From the NCBI GenBank assembly GCA_029550525.1, contig JAKPHF010000078.1, forward strand, positions 310,001-374,000: DNA of 64,000 nt, written 5' to 3'. The DNA is from Planctomycetota bacterium (GTDB taxonomy: Bacteria; Planctomycetota; Phycisphaerae; UBA1845; PWPN01). Each line of letters opens with the position of its first letter. The first letter of the stretch is position 1. This document shows positions 9,011 through 17,479 of this stretch, in pieces. The notes beneath the pieces are model-generated. The model ran no database searches. It had not been told where the DNA came from and saw only the letters and a program-made list of their open reading frames with translations. A program made the position numbers and the translations under genes.

Positions 9011-9859
9011 TTGAGCGAGACCGCAAAGAAGAAGATTCGCCTCGGGCACAGCCCCGATCCGGATGATGCATTCATGTTCTACGGCCTGGCCAAGGGGCAC
9101 GTGGACTCCAAAGGCTGGGAGTTCGAGCACGTTCTGCAGGACATCCAAACGCTCAACGAGCGGGCACTGCGAGGGGAACTGGAGATTACGGCCATCAGCA
9201 TCCACGCCTATCCCTACGTGGCCGACAGGTACGCGTTGACGCACTGCGGCTCCAGCATGGGTGACGGCTACGGCCCCATGGTCGTCACCCGCGAGCCGGT
9301 GAGCGTCGATTGGCTGGCCGGCAAGCGGATTGCCGTTCCCGGTGAGATGACCACGGCGTTTCTCGCCCTCAACCTCCTGTTGGGCAAGGGCAGATTTACG
9401 CACGAGGTCGTGATGTTCGACCACATCCTCGACCACGTGGCGGCCGGCAAGGCCGACGCGGGCCTCATCATCCATGAGGGCCAGCTCACATATCAAAACC
9501 AGAAGCTGCACTGCGTGGTGGACCTGGGGGCGTGGTGGCAAGAGGAGACCGGCTGCCCGCTGCCATTGGGCGGCAACGTCATCCGCCGCGACCTGGGCGA
9601 GCCGGCCATGCGCGAAATCACCGCGATTCTGAAGGAGAGCATCCAGTACTCGCTCGATCACCGGGCGGCCGCCGTCGAGCACGCGCTGCAATACGCTCGC
9701 GACATGGGCAAGGATCTGGCGGACCGGTTCGTGGGCATGTACGTGAACCATTGGACGCTCGACTACGGTGAGGCGGGCCGCAAGGCCGTCCGCGAGTTGC
9801 TCGCCCGCGGGTATCGCGCCGGGCTGGTCCCCGACGCCGGGGAAATCGACTTCATTTAA
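9011..9859 (+). CDS. mqnD: 1,4-dihydroxy-6-naphthoate synthase (menaquinone, futalosine pathway)
   Basis: Converts cyclic dehypoxanthinyl futalosine to 1,4-dihydroxy-6-naphthoate, the last dedicated naphthoate step of the futalosine menaquinone route. The protein has 282 residues, normal for MqnD, with a periplasmic-binding-protein-like fold. Family hallmarks are the N-terminal GHSPDPDDAFMFYGL, LNERALRGELEITAISIHAY, the SSMGDGYGPMVV loop around the active site and the LIIHEGQLTY segment. The start is TTG 9011, preceded by an AAGGAAG Shine-Dalgarno and a good promoter. No other mqn gene is in the window, which is common since mqn genes are often scattered. It implies menaquinone-based respiration by this pathway. 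Confidence 0.93.
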   Translation: MSETAKKKIRLGHSPDPDDAFMFYGLAKGHVDSKGWEFEHVLQDIQTLNERALRGELEITAISIHAYPYVADRYALTHCGSSMGDGYGPMVVTREPVSVDWLAGKRIAVPGEMTTAFLALNLLLGKGRFTHEVVMFDHILDHVAAGKADAGLIIHEGQLTYQNQKLHCVVDLGAWWQEETGCPLPLGGNVIRRDLGEPAMREITAILKESIQYSLDHRAAAVEHALQYARDMGKDLADRFVGMYVNHWTLDYGEAGRKAVRELLARGYRAGLVPDAGEIDFI

Positions 9860-9936
9860 TCGCGCGGGGCAAGACTGCGCGAGCGCGAGATTGCGTCAGG
9901 CTGCCGCGGTTTCGAGGACGCACACGGGGGTGAGGA

Positions 9937-10275
9937 GTGTCGGAGTGTGGTGCGGTCGCAGGTCTGGTCGGGATCGCATTCTGGATCACGGCCGCGCTGA
10001 TCTATAGTGCCGGATGGCGCGTCCGCGGTGTACTCCTGGCGATGATCGGCTCGGCGGCACTCGCCCTGGCGATCTGGCCCGGCGCCCAGGAATCCGTTCT
10101 GAGCCTCTTCGGCAAGCCGGCTCCGGCATCGACGTACCGGATCTCGACCGTTACGCCGGTCACTCGACCCGCTTCGGCCGATGCGCGGACCGACCGGCTG
10201 CCACCCGGCCATCCGGACCTGTCAGCTCCCCGCAACGGTCCGCATTTCACGTGCCACCAGGATTATGCCCGCTAG
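9937..10275 (+). CDS. Possible small two-helix membrane protein
   Basis: Hypothetical protein of 112 residues. The first half has two hydrophobic segments (VAGLVGIAFWITAALIYSAG and VLLAMIGSAALALAIW) separated by a basic turn; the second half is polar, proline-rich and without a known motif. GTG 9937 follows a GGGGGTGAGGA stretch that can serve as a ribosome binding site. The 3' end overlaps the convergent transporter gene by 54 bp, which weakens the case, and the tail beyond residue about 85 may be fortuitous. No family is recognised. Confidence 0.4.
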   Translation: MSECGAVAGLVGIAFWITAALIYSAGWRVRGVLLAMIGSAALALAIWPGAQESVLSLFGKPAPASTYRISTVTPVTRPASADARTDRLPPGHPDLSAPRNGPHFTCHQDYAR

Positions 10276-10617
10276 GATGAGGCTCACGCCCAGCCACTGG
10301 CCGACCGAGAGCGTCTCGCCCAAATAGCGCCACGCGACCACGGCGATGATGGCAAAGCCTGCCCCCACCATGATCGGATAGGCCAGGCTGATTGGGATGC
10401 GTTTGAGCGCGTATGTGTAGAAGATCACGTTGGTGGCGAAGCAAAACAGTCCCAGGATCAGCACCCAGTTGCTCGTCACGGCATTGATCAGTCCCTCGAC
10501 GCCCTTGCCGGGGATCAGTCCGCCGTTGGCTGCGAGACGTTTGGCGCCGAACTTCATCATCAGGTTTGCGCCGGCGTTGAGAAGCAGCGCTATCAATAGC
10601 GCGATGACGTACCGCAT
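10222..10617 (-). CDS. Small EamA/SMR-like drug/metabolite transporter
   Basis: Membrane protein of 131 residues with four predicted helices (YVIALLIALLLNAGANLMMKF; WVLILGLFCFATNVIFYTYAL; YPIMVGAGFAIIAVVAW; WLGVSLILAGIILVA). The size and pattern, including LAYPIMVGAGFAIIAVVAWRYLGE-type wording, match the half-size transporters of the drug/metabolite transporter superfamily (EmrE/SMR and short EamA proteins), which work as dimers. The start ATG 10617 is taken at the first helix; a longer upstream frame has no hydrophobic sense. The typical SMR glutamate in helix 1 is not obvious, so an EamA-type half transporter fits better than a multidrug SMR. The substrate is unknown. Confidence 0.75.
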   Translation of the reverse strand: MRYVIALLIALLLNAGANLMMKFGAKRLAANGGLIPGKGVEGLINAVTSNWVLILGLFCFATNVIFYTYALKRIPISLAYPIMVGAGFAIIAVVAWRYLGETLSVGQWLGVSLILAGIILVAREMRTVAGS

Positions 10618-10860
10618 GAGTCCACTCCAAGGGGCCCCATCCTTCGCTGCTGCTTCGGGATCACTCGGACACCCGGCCCCGGTTGTTGTGTCGCCACGTT
10701 GTGGTCTCCGTCCCACGGGTAGCGGATCGACGGTCGGAATTGTATAAAAACTATCGGAAAATAAAACTCGCCGGCGGGCTTGCCCGGATCCGGAGGCCCG
10801 GCGTTCCCGTCCGGCTCACAGCCCTAGCCCACAGCTCAAAGACGGTCTTTGGAGGAGACT

Positions 10861-11169
10861 ATGAAATACGTTCACTGCGTCTTTTTCAGCTGCAAGCCTG
10901 AGACGGCCGACGCCGACATCGAAGCCCAGATCGCCGACGCCCAGAATCTGCTCGGCCACATCCCCACCGTTCGCCTGGTCCGCAGCGGTCGCCGCGACGC
11001 GACCATGCAACGGGACGTCAACGTCAAGGACTACGACATCGGCTTGACCGTCCTCTTTGACGACAAGGCAGGCCTGCAGACGTACGCCGACCATCCGCTC
11101 CACCTCGAGTACGTGGGCAAGTACAAGCAGAACTGGGCCGCCTTCCGCGTCTTCGATTTCACCGCCTGA
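10861..11169 (+). CDS. Dabb-domain (stress-responsive alpha/beta barrel) protein
   Basis: Small protein of 102 residues with the dimeric ferredoxin-like alpha+beta barrel (Dabb) pattern: an N-terminal KYVHCVFFSCKP strand, a helix, a central DYDIGLTVLFDDKAGLQTYA and the closing DHPLHLEYV followed by a C-terminal strand. The family is widespread, often found in stress or carbohydrate loci, and mostly of unknown enzymatic role. ATG 10861 is chosen because GGAGGAG at 10851-10857 sits immediately upstream; the frame extends four codons further to a TTG that has no such site. It stands alone between repeats. Confidence 0.8.
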   Translation: MKYVHCVFFSCKPETADADIEAQIADAQNLLGHIPTVRLVRSGRRDATMQRDVNVKDYDIGLTVLFDDKAGLQTYADHPLHLEYVGKYKQNWAAFRVFDFTA

Positions 11170-11183
11170 GCACTCTCTTCGGG

Positions 11184-11202
11184 GGCGGGCATCTTGCCCG
11201 CC
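11184..11202. repeat. Palindrome P1, copy 1
   Basis: GGCGGGCATCTTGCCCGCC, a perfect 8-bp stem with a 3-base loop, 14 bp after the stop of the Dabb gene. Confidence 0.8.
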
Positions 11203-11277
11203 TCTATCAATCCCGCCCATCTTCCCCCCGGGAGAGTTGCGCTCGTATCCTGGAGTGCGCTCCAGTTCCGTTTCCTG

Positions 11278-11310
11278 GTCCGCAGATTTCGCAGATAGTC
11301 GCAGATTCAG
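11278..11310. repeat. Left arm of the 206-bp inverted-repeat element
   Basis: Contains GTCCGCAGATTTCGCAGAT, whose exact complement ends at 11483. The arm is made of CGCAGATT-like units. Confidence 0.65.
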
Positions 11311-11450
11311 AGGCGCATTCGGTCGCACGTCTCGAGCGAAAAAGTGATTCATGTTGAGGGCTGTTTTGCCCGAGCAGAAGCGAAATGAGGCATAATACTG
11401 TCACTCACGATAGCCCCTCGCCAGCCAGAACGCACCAAGCATTCCGCTCC

Positions 11451-11483
11451 GCCAATCTGCGCCAATCTGCGAAATCTGCGGAC
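11451..11483. repeat. Right arm of the 206-bp inverted-repeat element
   Basis: Contains ATCTGCGAAATCTGCGGAC, complementary to the left arm; GCCAATCTGC is also directly duplicated here (11451-11470). Confidence 0.65.
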
Positions 11484-11729
11484 ATTTTTCTCCATCGCGG
11501 CTCGAGACCTGAGGCTTGCGTGCCCCCGTGGCTCGCTTCACCTTGACAAGACCCACGAGCTCAGTTCTTCTTTATGCGTGTCCGTCTGGTTATCTGTGGT
11601 TAGACTCATGAATATCCGTGGCATGCCGGTGGTTTGACAAAGGCCGGCAGAGGCGGGAGGCTAATGCCGTGTCCGTCCAATGCGTGCTGCGCGGACAGCG
11701 GTTTGAGCCGGGCAAGCTGCCCGTCTCCC

Positions 11730-11736
11730 AAGGAGG
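11730..11736 (+). promoter_or_regulatory. Shine-Dalgarno that fixes the GH116 start
   Basis: AAGGAGG with an eight-base spacing to GTG 11745; no comparable site precedes the earlier in-frame ATG codons at 11634 and 11664. Confidence 0.75.
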
Positions 11737-11744
11737 ACCAATCC

Positions 11745-14700
11745 GTGGAAGCATGTCCCGCCTCGTGCGATTGCAAAGCCAACGTCAATCGGCGTGATTT
11801 CCTCAAGCTCGGCGCCACACTGGCCGGGGCGATCGCCGGCAGCGCAGCCGGCCAGGCGCAAGCGGCGCCGGAAGGATTCATCCCGCCCGAAGCACACGTG
11901 CCGCCGAGCCGCGAATGGTTCGAATCGCTGCACAAATCCGGCGAGCCCATCGTCTATCGCGGGGCTCACCTGCGCGAAATCATCTTCCCGCTGGGCGGCA
12001 TCGGCACGGGCACTGTCTGGCTCAACGGCGCGGGCCGGCTGGTCAATTGGCAGATCTTCAACAACATCCAGAAAGACACGTACGTGGACGACACGTTCTT
12101 TGCCGTCCGCATCGAGCAGGCCGGCAAGCCGCCCGTGGTCCGCGTACTGCAGGCGTCGGCGATGGGGCCGGCGAAGGGGTTCGAGGATATCTCGCTCCTG
12201 GGCCGATATCCCGTGGCCACATTCACCTTCAAGGATGATTCGCTGCCTGTGGAGCTCGAACTCGAAGCGTTTAACCCGCTCGTGCCGCTGGACGAGAAGA
12301 GTTCCGGCCTGCCCTGTGCGATCTTCACGCTGCGGGCCCGCAACCGAACGCGCGAACCGGTGAAAATCTCGTTCCTGGGTACGCTGCAGAATGCGGTGGG
12401 TCACGCGGGATCGGGTTCGGCATCCGGCGTCCGCCACATCGGCTATGGCGGTAACATCAATGAACGAATCGCCGACGGCCTTTTCACTGCCGTTGCCATG
12501 CGGGCGCAGCCCGGCACGCCCGCCCGCATCGACCCGGCCGTCGAGATCATGACCGATCATGCGAACCTGCCCATCATGGACGATGCCCCCGTCGAAGGGC
12601 TGAGTATCGCGTCCTTGGTCGGCGCGAAGAAAAGCGCGAGTCCCAAACCCATCTATTGGCTGGCCGAGGGCAACCTCAAATTGCTGGGCGGTTCGATCCT
12701 GGGTCGCGTGGCGGCCGACGTGCGCGAACGCGGCGGCTTCCTGCTGCTCAGCGGAGCGGCCAATCCGCTGATGGACGGCGTGACAACCACCGCCCCCGCC
12801 GGCGAGGAGCGGCGCGAAACCGTGTTCGCCAGCTTCGACGGCAAGGACTACGGCGACTGGACCGTGGAGGGCAACGCTTTCGGCACCGGGCCGGCCACGG
12901 GCACGCAGCTCAATCAAAACCCAGTGAGCGGCTTCACGGGAGCGGGGCTGGTCAACACGTACCAGGGCACAGATCTTCCGCAAGGCCGGCTGAGCTCGCC
13001 GCCGTTCACCGTCGAGCAGCGGTACATCTCCTTCCTCATCGGCGGCGGGCAATACCCCGGCCAGTGCTGTCTGAACCTGCTCGTCGACGGCAAGGTGGTG
13101 CGCAGCGAGACCGGCCAAAACACCGAGCAACTCCGCCGCGTCGAGTGGGACGTGCGGGAGCTCGCCGGCAAGCAGGCCCGTATCGAAATCGTCGATCGGC
13201 GTTCCGACGGCTGGGGCCACGTGCTCGCCGACGACATCCGCTTCAGCAATCTGCCCATCGACGCGATCACCGCGGCCGATGCCGAACAGTGGAACGAGAT
13301 GATTCGGCTGGCGGCAGCGGCCGAACCCATGACCGCGGTCGCCTTCGGCACGGGCCGCGTCATGCGCGTACCTGTCGAACTGGGTACGCTTCGCCCGGGT
13401 GTCGATCCGATCCGCCAGCGTGACAACGTGCTGGAGTTGATCGCCCGCCTGGCCGACCTGCAGTATCGCCCCGCCCGCGGTCAGCCTGACACCGCGCCGT
13501 CGTTCGGTACGATGTGCCTGGCGACCGTCGATACGGGCGCGGCGGCTCGCGCGTCGTGGACCGACCGCGACGAGCTGTTCGCGCAGTTTGCGGAGACGGG
13601 CACGGCGAAGGACGCCGATGCAGCGGCTGCGCCCAGCCCGGCCGGTCGGACAGTCAACGCGGCCATCGCTCACACACGAACGATCGCCCCCGAACAAAGC
13701 GGCGAGGGGACGTTCATCATCGCCTGGCACTTCCCCAACCAGTACTACCCGCAGCAGAACTACCGCCACGGCAACAACAAAGCGACGCTGGTCGGCAACA
13801 TGTACGACAACTGGTTTCGCGATGCCGAGGCGGTCGCACGGCACGTCGCCACCGAGCTGCCCCGGCTGCGCAGCGCGACCTGCGCCTATCGCGACGCCAT
13901 GTTCGACACCAGCCTGCCGCAGTACTTCATCGATGCGGTGGCCGCCAACGTATCCATCCTCCGTTCGCCGACTTGCTTCCGCATCAAGGACGGCACGTTC
14001 TACGGTTTCGAGGGTTGTAACCCGCAAGGCGGTGGCTGCTGCCCCATGAACTGCAACCACGTGTGGAACTACGAGCAGACGCTCGCCAAGCTCTGGCCCG
14101 CCCTCGAACGCGACATGCGAGTCACGGAGTTGCAGTACCAGCAGCGCGAGGACGGAGGCACGCATCACCGCGTATCCGTGCCGCGAACCGTGCCGAGCGG
14201 TCAGATCGCCGTCGCCGACGGGCAGTGCGGGGCCGTGCTCAAGGCCTACCGCGAGCACCTGCAAAGTGCGGACAACGCGTTTCTGGACGCGTTCTGGCCG
14301 CGCATCCGCAAGGCGATGGACTACGCGATTGAAGCGTGGGATAAGGACGCGGACGGCATCATGGACCAGCCGCAGTTCAACACGTACGACCGCGTGATCT
14401 TCGGCAAGAACACGTTCGTCAGCTCGCTCTATCTGGCGGCGCTACGGGCGGCCGAGGAGATGGCCCGGCTGAAGAACGACGACGCTGCCGCGGATCGCTA
14501 TCGTGGCTTGTATGAAAAGGGCCGTGCCTACGCCGCCGAGAAGCTCTTCGACGGCGAGTACTACATTCAAATCGAAGAGAACCTCACCGGCGGTTACGGC
14601 AAGGGCTGCCTGGCCGACCAAGTGGTCGGGCAATGGTGGGCGTGCGTACTCGGCCTGGGCGACATCCTGCCCGCCGAGCAGGTGCGCAGCGCGCTGACGG

Positions 14701-15398
14701 CCATCTTCAAACACAATTGGCTCTGGACGCAGAAGGGCTTTGTCGGCACGCAGCGTTTTCTGCAGTTCGCCGACGGCGACGACAAAGGCCTGCTCATTTG
14801 CTCGTGGCCCAAAGGCGGGCGACCGGCCGACCCCATCCTTTATCGCGACGAGGTGTGGACCGGCGTGGAGTACCAGGTGGCGGCACACAAGATCTATGTG
14901 GGGCAGATCGAAGAGGGCCTGGCCATCGTCCGTGGCGTGCGCGAGCGTTACGACGGCCGCAAAAAAAGCCCCTGGAACGAGATCGAATGCGGCGACTACT
15001 ACGCTCGTGCGCTGAGCAGTTGGTCGCTACTGCTGGCCGCCCAGGGTTACACATACAACGGCCCGGCCCGCAGTTTGGGCTTCGATCCCAGGCTCTCGCC
15101 CGATAACCATCGTTCGTTCTTCACGACAGCCGAGGGCTGGGGGACGTTCAGTCAGGAACGCCGCGGAGGCGGACAGCATAATACGCTGGCCGTGGCGGGT
15201 GGCCGCTGTGAACTCGCCGAGCTGCGGTTGGGATTGCCCGCCGAGACAAAGCGCGTCACCGGCAGGTTTACGATCAGCGAACGCGAGACCGCCGCGCAGC
15301 TAACCGTCGCCGGCGGGCACGCGCTCATCCGGTTCGACGAGCCTGCCGTGGTAACGGCCGGTGAGAAGTTGGACGTTCGATTGGAATTGCGAGCGTGA
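11745..15398 (+). CDS. Secreted GH116 beta-glucosidase/glucosylceramidase-like enzyme with inserted jelly-roll module
   Basis: Glycoside hydrolase of family GH116 (bile-acid beta-glucosidase GBA2 type), 1217 residues. GTG 11745 gives a Tat signal (NRRDFLKLGATLAGAIAGSA) after a short Cys-containing leader. The N-terminal beta domain starts near LREIIFPLGGIGTGTVWLNG, a GH116 signature. Residues about 358-502 are an extra beta-sandwich (FASFDGKDYGDWTVEG to VLADDIRFSN) like the jelly-roll module of GH32-associated proteins. The catalytic (alpha/alpha)6 domain follows, with CNHVWNYEQTLAKLWP and QFNTYDRVIFGKNTFVSSLY, where the Asp of NTYD corresponds to the family acid/base. The C-terminus ends in a beta segment. 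Likely periplasmic or exported and active on beta-glucosides; the exact substrate is not predictable. Confidence 0.88.
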   Translation: MEACPASCDCKANVNRRDFLKLGATLAGAIAGSAAGQAQAAPEGFIPPEAHVPPSREWFESLHKSGEPIVYRGAHLREIIFPLGGIGTGTVWLNGAGRLVNWQIFNNIQKDTYVDDTFFAVRIEQAGKPPVVRVLQASAMGPAKGFEDISLLGRYPVATFTFKDDSLPVELELEAFNPLVPLDEKSSGLPCAIFTLRARNRTREPVKISFLGTLQNAVGHAGSGSASGVRHIGYGGNINERIADGLFTAVAMRAQPGTPARIDPAVEIMTDHANLPIMDDAPVEGLSIASLVGAKKSASPKPIYWLAEGNLKLLGGSILGRVAADVRERGGFLLLSGAANPLMDGVTTTAPAGEERRETVFASFDGKDYGDWTVEGNAFGTGPATGTQLNQNPVSGFTGAGLVNTYQGTDLPQGRLSSPPFTVEQRYISFLIGGGQYPGQCCLNLLVDGKVVRSETGQNTEQLRRVEWDVRELAGKQARIEIVDRRSDGWGHVLADDIRFSNLPIDAITAADAEQWNEMIRLAAAAEPMTAVAFGTGRVMRVPVELGTLRPGVDPIRQRDNVLELIARLADLQYRPARGQPDTAPSFGTMCLATVDTGAAARASWTDRDELFAQFAETGTAKDADAAAAPSPAGRTVNAAIAHTRTIAPEQSGEGTFIIAWHFPNQYYPQQNYRHGNNKATLVGNMYDNWFRDAEAVARHVATELPRLRSATCAYRDAMFDTSLPQYFIDAVAANVSILRSPTCFRIKDGTFYGFEGCNPQGGGCCPMNCNHVWNYEQTLAKLWPALERDMRVTELQYQQREDGGTHHRVSVPRTVPSGQIAVADGQCGAVLKAYREHLQSADNAFLDAFWPRIRKAMDYAIEAWDKDADGIMDQPQFNTYDRVIFGKNTFVSSLYLAALRAAEEMARLKNDDAAADRYRGLYEKGRAYAAEKLFDGEYYIQIEENLTGGYGKGCLADQVVGQWWACVLGLGDILPAEQVRSALTAIFKHNWLWTQKGFVGTQRFLQFADGDDKGLLICSWPKGGRPADPILYRDEVWTGVEYQVAAHKIYVGQIEEGLAIVRGVRERYDGRKKSPWNEIECGDYYARALSSWSLLLAAQGYTYNGPARSLGFDPRLSPDNHRSFFTTAEGWGTFSQERRGGGQHNTLAVAGGRCELAELRLGLPAETKRVTGRFTISERETAAQLTVAGGHALIRFDEPAVVTAGEKLDVRLELRA

Positions 15399-15409
15399 TG
15401 ACCCCGAGG

Positions 15410-15428
15410 GGCGGGCATCTTGCCCGCC
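15410..15428. repeat. Palindrome P1, copy 2
   Basis: GGCGGGCATCTTGCCCGCC, identical to copy 1, 11 bp after the GH116 stop. Confidence 0.8.
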
Positions 15429-15475
15429 TGTCTCCTTTGTTTCAGGCGGAAGAATGGCCGTCTCACCCAACTCGA

Positions 15476-15494
15476 GGCGGACGAGACGCCCGCC
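15476..15494. repeat. Palindrome P1, copy 3 (imperfect)
   Basis: GGCGGACGAGACGCCCGCC, between the convergent ends of the GH116 and rhodanese genes, 66 bp from copy 2. Confidence 0.6.
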
Positions 15495-15513
15495 CCCCGT
15501 AGGATGCCCTCAG

Positions 15514-15858
15514 TCAGTAGCGTGGGACGGAAGGATCGATTCGCTCGGACCAGGCGTCGATGCCGCCGGCCATGCTCTTGACTGCGTCAATGCCGCTGCG
15601 ACGCAGGAACACGGCCGCCTGCAGGCTCCGCGCTCCGCGATGGCACAACGTGACCATCAACGCGCCGTCCGCCTGCTCCTGCAACCGAGGCAGTGCGGCC
15701 GGCAGATCCCCCAACGGAATAAAGATGGCCCCTTCGATGCGGGCGAGGTTGTACTCCTCGGGCTGCCGGACGTCCAGGAGCACGATGTCCTCGCCGGCAT
15801 CCAGCATGCGCTTTACATCTTCAACCGACACTTCCCAAGCAGCATCCGTCTGTGGCAT
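15514..15858 (-). CDS. Single-domain rhodanese-like sulfurtransferase
   Basis: Rhodanese-fold protein of 114 residues, the normal size of a single-domain GlpE/PspE-type member. The cysteine loop CHRGARS gives the persulfide-forming Cys and the CxxGxRS consensus. The CH2-type motif LDVRQPEEYNLARIEGAIFI and the closing MAGGIDAWSE are complete. It most likely moves sulfur to cyanide, thioredoxin or a protein acceptor; the physiological partner is unknown. There is no signal peptide, so it acts in the cytoplasm. The gene is convergent with GH116 and divergent from the rnfC-like operon 148 bp away. Confidence 0.88.
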   Translation of the reverse strand: MPQTDAAWEVSVEDVKRMLDAGEDIVLLDVRQPEEYNLARIEGAIFIPLGDLPAALPRLQEQADGALMVTLCHRGARSLQAAVFLRRSGIDAVKSMAGGIDAWSERIDPSVPRY

Positions 15859-16006
15859 TCCGAGTCACCGTGATCCAGTATCCGGGAAGAAACCAGCGAA
15901 ATAATGGCCAATTAATGTAGACCGCTGGCTCGCTCCGGGCGAACGGTTGCGGAAGAAATCTCACACGGATTGCCAAGGTTCCGGCCGGCCGCTAGCCTGA
16001 TCGGCC

Positions 16007-17479
16007 GTGACCGGTCTTCTTGACAGACTGTTGCGCCGGCCGAAATCGCTGCGTGGGGGTATCTTCCTACCCGTGCCGGCATTCCGCACTTCGGGCCCCC
16101 TTCAGCCACTGCCTGCGCCAAGCGTTCTCGATGTCCCGCTGATCCAACACGACGGGCCTGCGGCAACGCCGCTGGTCAAGGCCGGCCAGCAAGTGGAGGC
16201 GGGGCAGAGAATCGCCAAAGCTACGGTACCCGGCGCCCTCGACGTGCACGCGCCCGCGGCGGGACGCGTGACGGGCGTGGTAGCCGTCGATACCGCGTGG
16301 CGGAGCAACGTTCCGGCCGTGCGCATCGAGGTCGATATCGGACGATTCGAACAAGATGTCGTGCGGTATGGCAATGCTGGCGTGGTACGTGGGGCCGGAG
16401 ATCGCCACGCCACGGAGCTGCCGTCCGTGGATCTGGACGCGCTGGTTGCCGCTGCCGAATGGGCGGGCCTGATCGACTTTCAGCCGAGTCCGACCAGTCT
16501 GGCGGAGTGCCTGCGACAAACCGGAGGGCGACGCATCGCCCAGTTAATCGTCAACACGCTCGCCGGCGATCTGGCCTGTTTACCGGCCGGGCCGCCGAGC
16601 CGGCAAGACTGCAACGCGCTGGTGCGAGCGGCCGATTGGCTGGGCCGAATCCTCGCAGTCGAGCGCGTCTGGATCGCGGTCGACCGTGCGGATCGTGCGA
16701 TGGTGAGGAGCTTGCGCGTTGCGGCCCGCCACTCGCGGATCGCCATCGCAGCGCTGGTCAACAAGTACCCGCAACGTGCGCCGGTGTTGTTGGCGCACCG
16801 CTTGACTGGCCGAGCGACGCCGCCCGGAGCCGGCACACTCGATGCCGGTGTGCTCGTGCTCGAAGCGCAATCGCTCATGCAGTTAGCGGACGTTGTGCAA
16901 GAAAGACAACGACAACCCGATCCGGCGACGTCCGCCCCCTTGCCGTCGTGGCTCGTGTGTGGTGTGGTCACTGTCGCCGGTCCCGCGATGGAAAAGGCCG
17001 TGACCTATAGCGTGCCCTTCGGCACGAGTTTCGCACACATACTGAGCCATGCCGGCCTGAAGCACACACCCCGGCGGGTGATTGAAGGCGGTCCGCTGAC
17101 CGGCCGTGCCGTCGGGCATCTCGACGTGGTCACTACCAAGCGCACCAGCACGCTGCTCGTGCTCGATCGCGCGAGCGATCGCGTGCCGGTGCCCGGCCCG
17201 TGCATACGGTGCGGATGGTGCCAGGACGACTGTCCGGTCGGCCTGGATCCACGTGCGTTGTTGAACCTGGCCGAGCGTGCTGACGTCAGCCGCGCAGCCG
17301 CGTTGTATCCCCAGGCGTGTCTCGAGTGCGGCGTATGCAGTTACGTGTGCCCGGCGGAATTACCGCTGGCCGAAGGCGTGATGACGCTCAAACGGGCAGT
17401 GATGAACGCAGGGTCTGGCAACGCCAAGAAGATGATGCATCACCAGCATGACTCGTCGCTGACGGGAGGGTCGCTGTGA
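16007..17479 (+). CDS. RnfC/PduS-like iron-sulfur electron-transfer subunit lacking the glycine-rich FMN motif
   Basis: Soluble subunit of 490 residues resembling RnfC, NqrF-linked NqrA-type and PduS proteins. It starts with the RnfC-like SLRGGIFLP and a lipoyl-like barrel (PLVKAGQQVEAGQRIAKA, HAPAAGRVTGVV). Near the C-terminus are two complete 4Fe-4S sites: Cys399, 402, 405, 409 (CIRCGWCQDDCP) and Cys438, 441, 444, 448 (CLECGVCSYVCP). The segment where RnfC carries GLGGAGFPT, part of the FMN/NADH site, here reads EWAGLIDFQPSPTSLAE, so the flavin motif is lost. It is the first gene of an operon; its stop overlaps the GTG of the rnfD-like gene. It probably passes electrons to or from that membrane partner. 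Confidence 0.82.
   Translation: MTGLLDRLLRRPKSLRGGIFLPVPAFRTSGPLQPLPAPSVLDVPLIQHDGPAATPLVKAGQQVEAGQRIAKATVPGALDVHAPAAGRVTGVVAVDTAWRSNVPAVRIEVDIGRFEQDVVRYGNAGVVRGAGDRHATELPSVDLDALVAAAEWAGLIDFQPSPTSLAECLRQTGGRRIAQLIVNTLAGDLACLPAGPPSRQDCNALVRAADWLGRILAVERVWIAVDRADRAMVRSLRVAARHSRIAIAALVNKYPQRAPVLLAHRLTGRATPPGAGTLDAGVLVLEAQSLMQLADVVQERQRQPDPATSAPLPSWLVCGVVTVAGPAMEKAVTYSVPFGTSFAHILSHAGLKHTPRRVIEGGPLTGRAVGHLDVVTTKRTSTLLVLDRASDRVPVPGPCIRCGWCQDDCPVGLDPRALLNLAERADVSRAAALYPQACLECGVCSYVCPAELPLAEGVMTLKRAVMNAGSGNAKKMMHHQHDSSLTGGSL

Larger units (their letters stand above)
11170..11744. other. 575-bp spacer with palindrome P1 and a long inverted repeat
   Basis: No gene is seen up to the GH116 start. The spacer begins with palindrome P1 (11184-11202), then holds the inverted pair 11278-11310 / 11451-11483 built from CGCAGATT units. 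An unusual AT-rich patch follows near 11570-11630. The frame of the GH116 gene is open from 11634, but this part lacks coding character and has no ribosome binding site. Confidence 0.6.

Noticed and set aside
8876-9751. N-terminal extension of the CopD-like protein to 444 residues
   Set aside because: The extension lies opposite mqnD and has no hydrophobic or conserved segment.
11184-11202. P1 palindromes as classical rho-independent terminators
   Set aside because: Stems are short and followed by C-runs rather than T-runs; several copies do not directly follow a gene end.
11661-14264. Long open frame (867 codons) on the minus strand opposite GH116
   Set aside because: Mirror frame of a GC-rich gene; the translation is rich in Arg, Gly and His, has no domain and no ribosome binding site, and the plus-strand GH116 is unmistakable.
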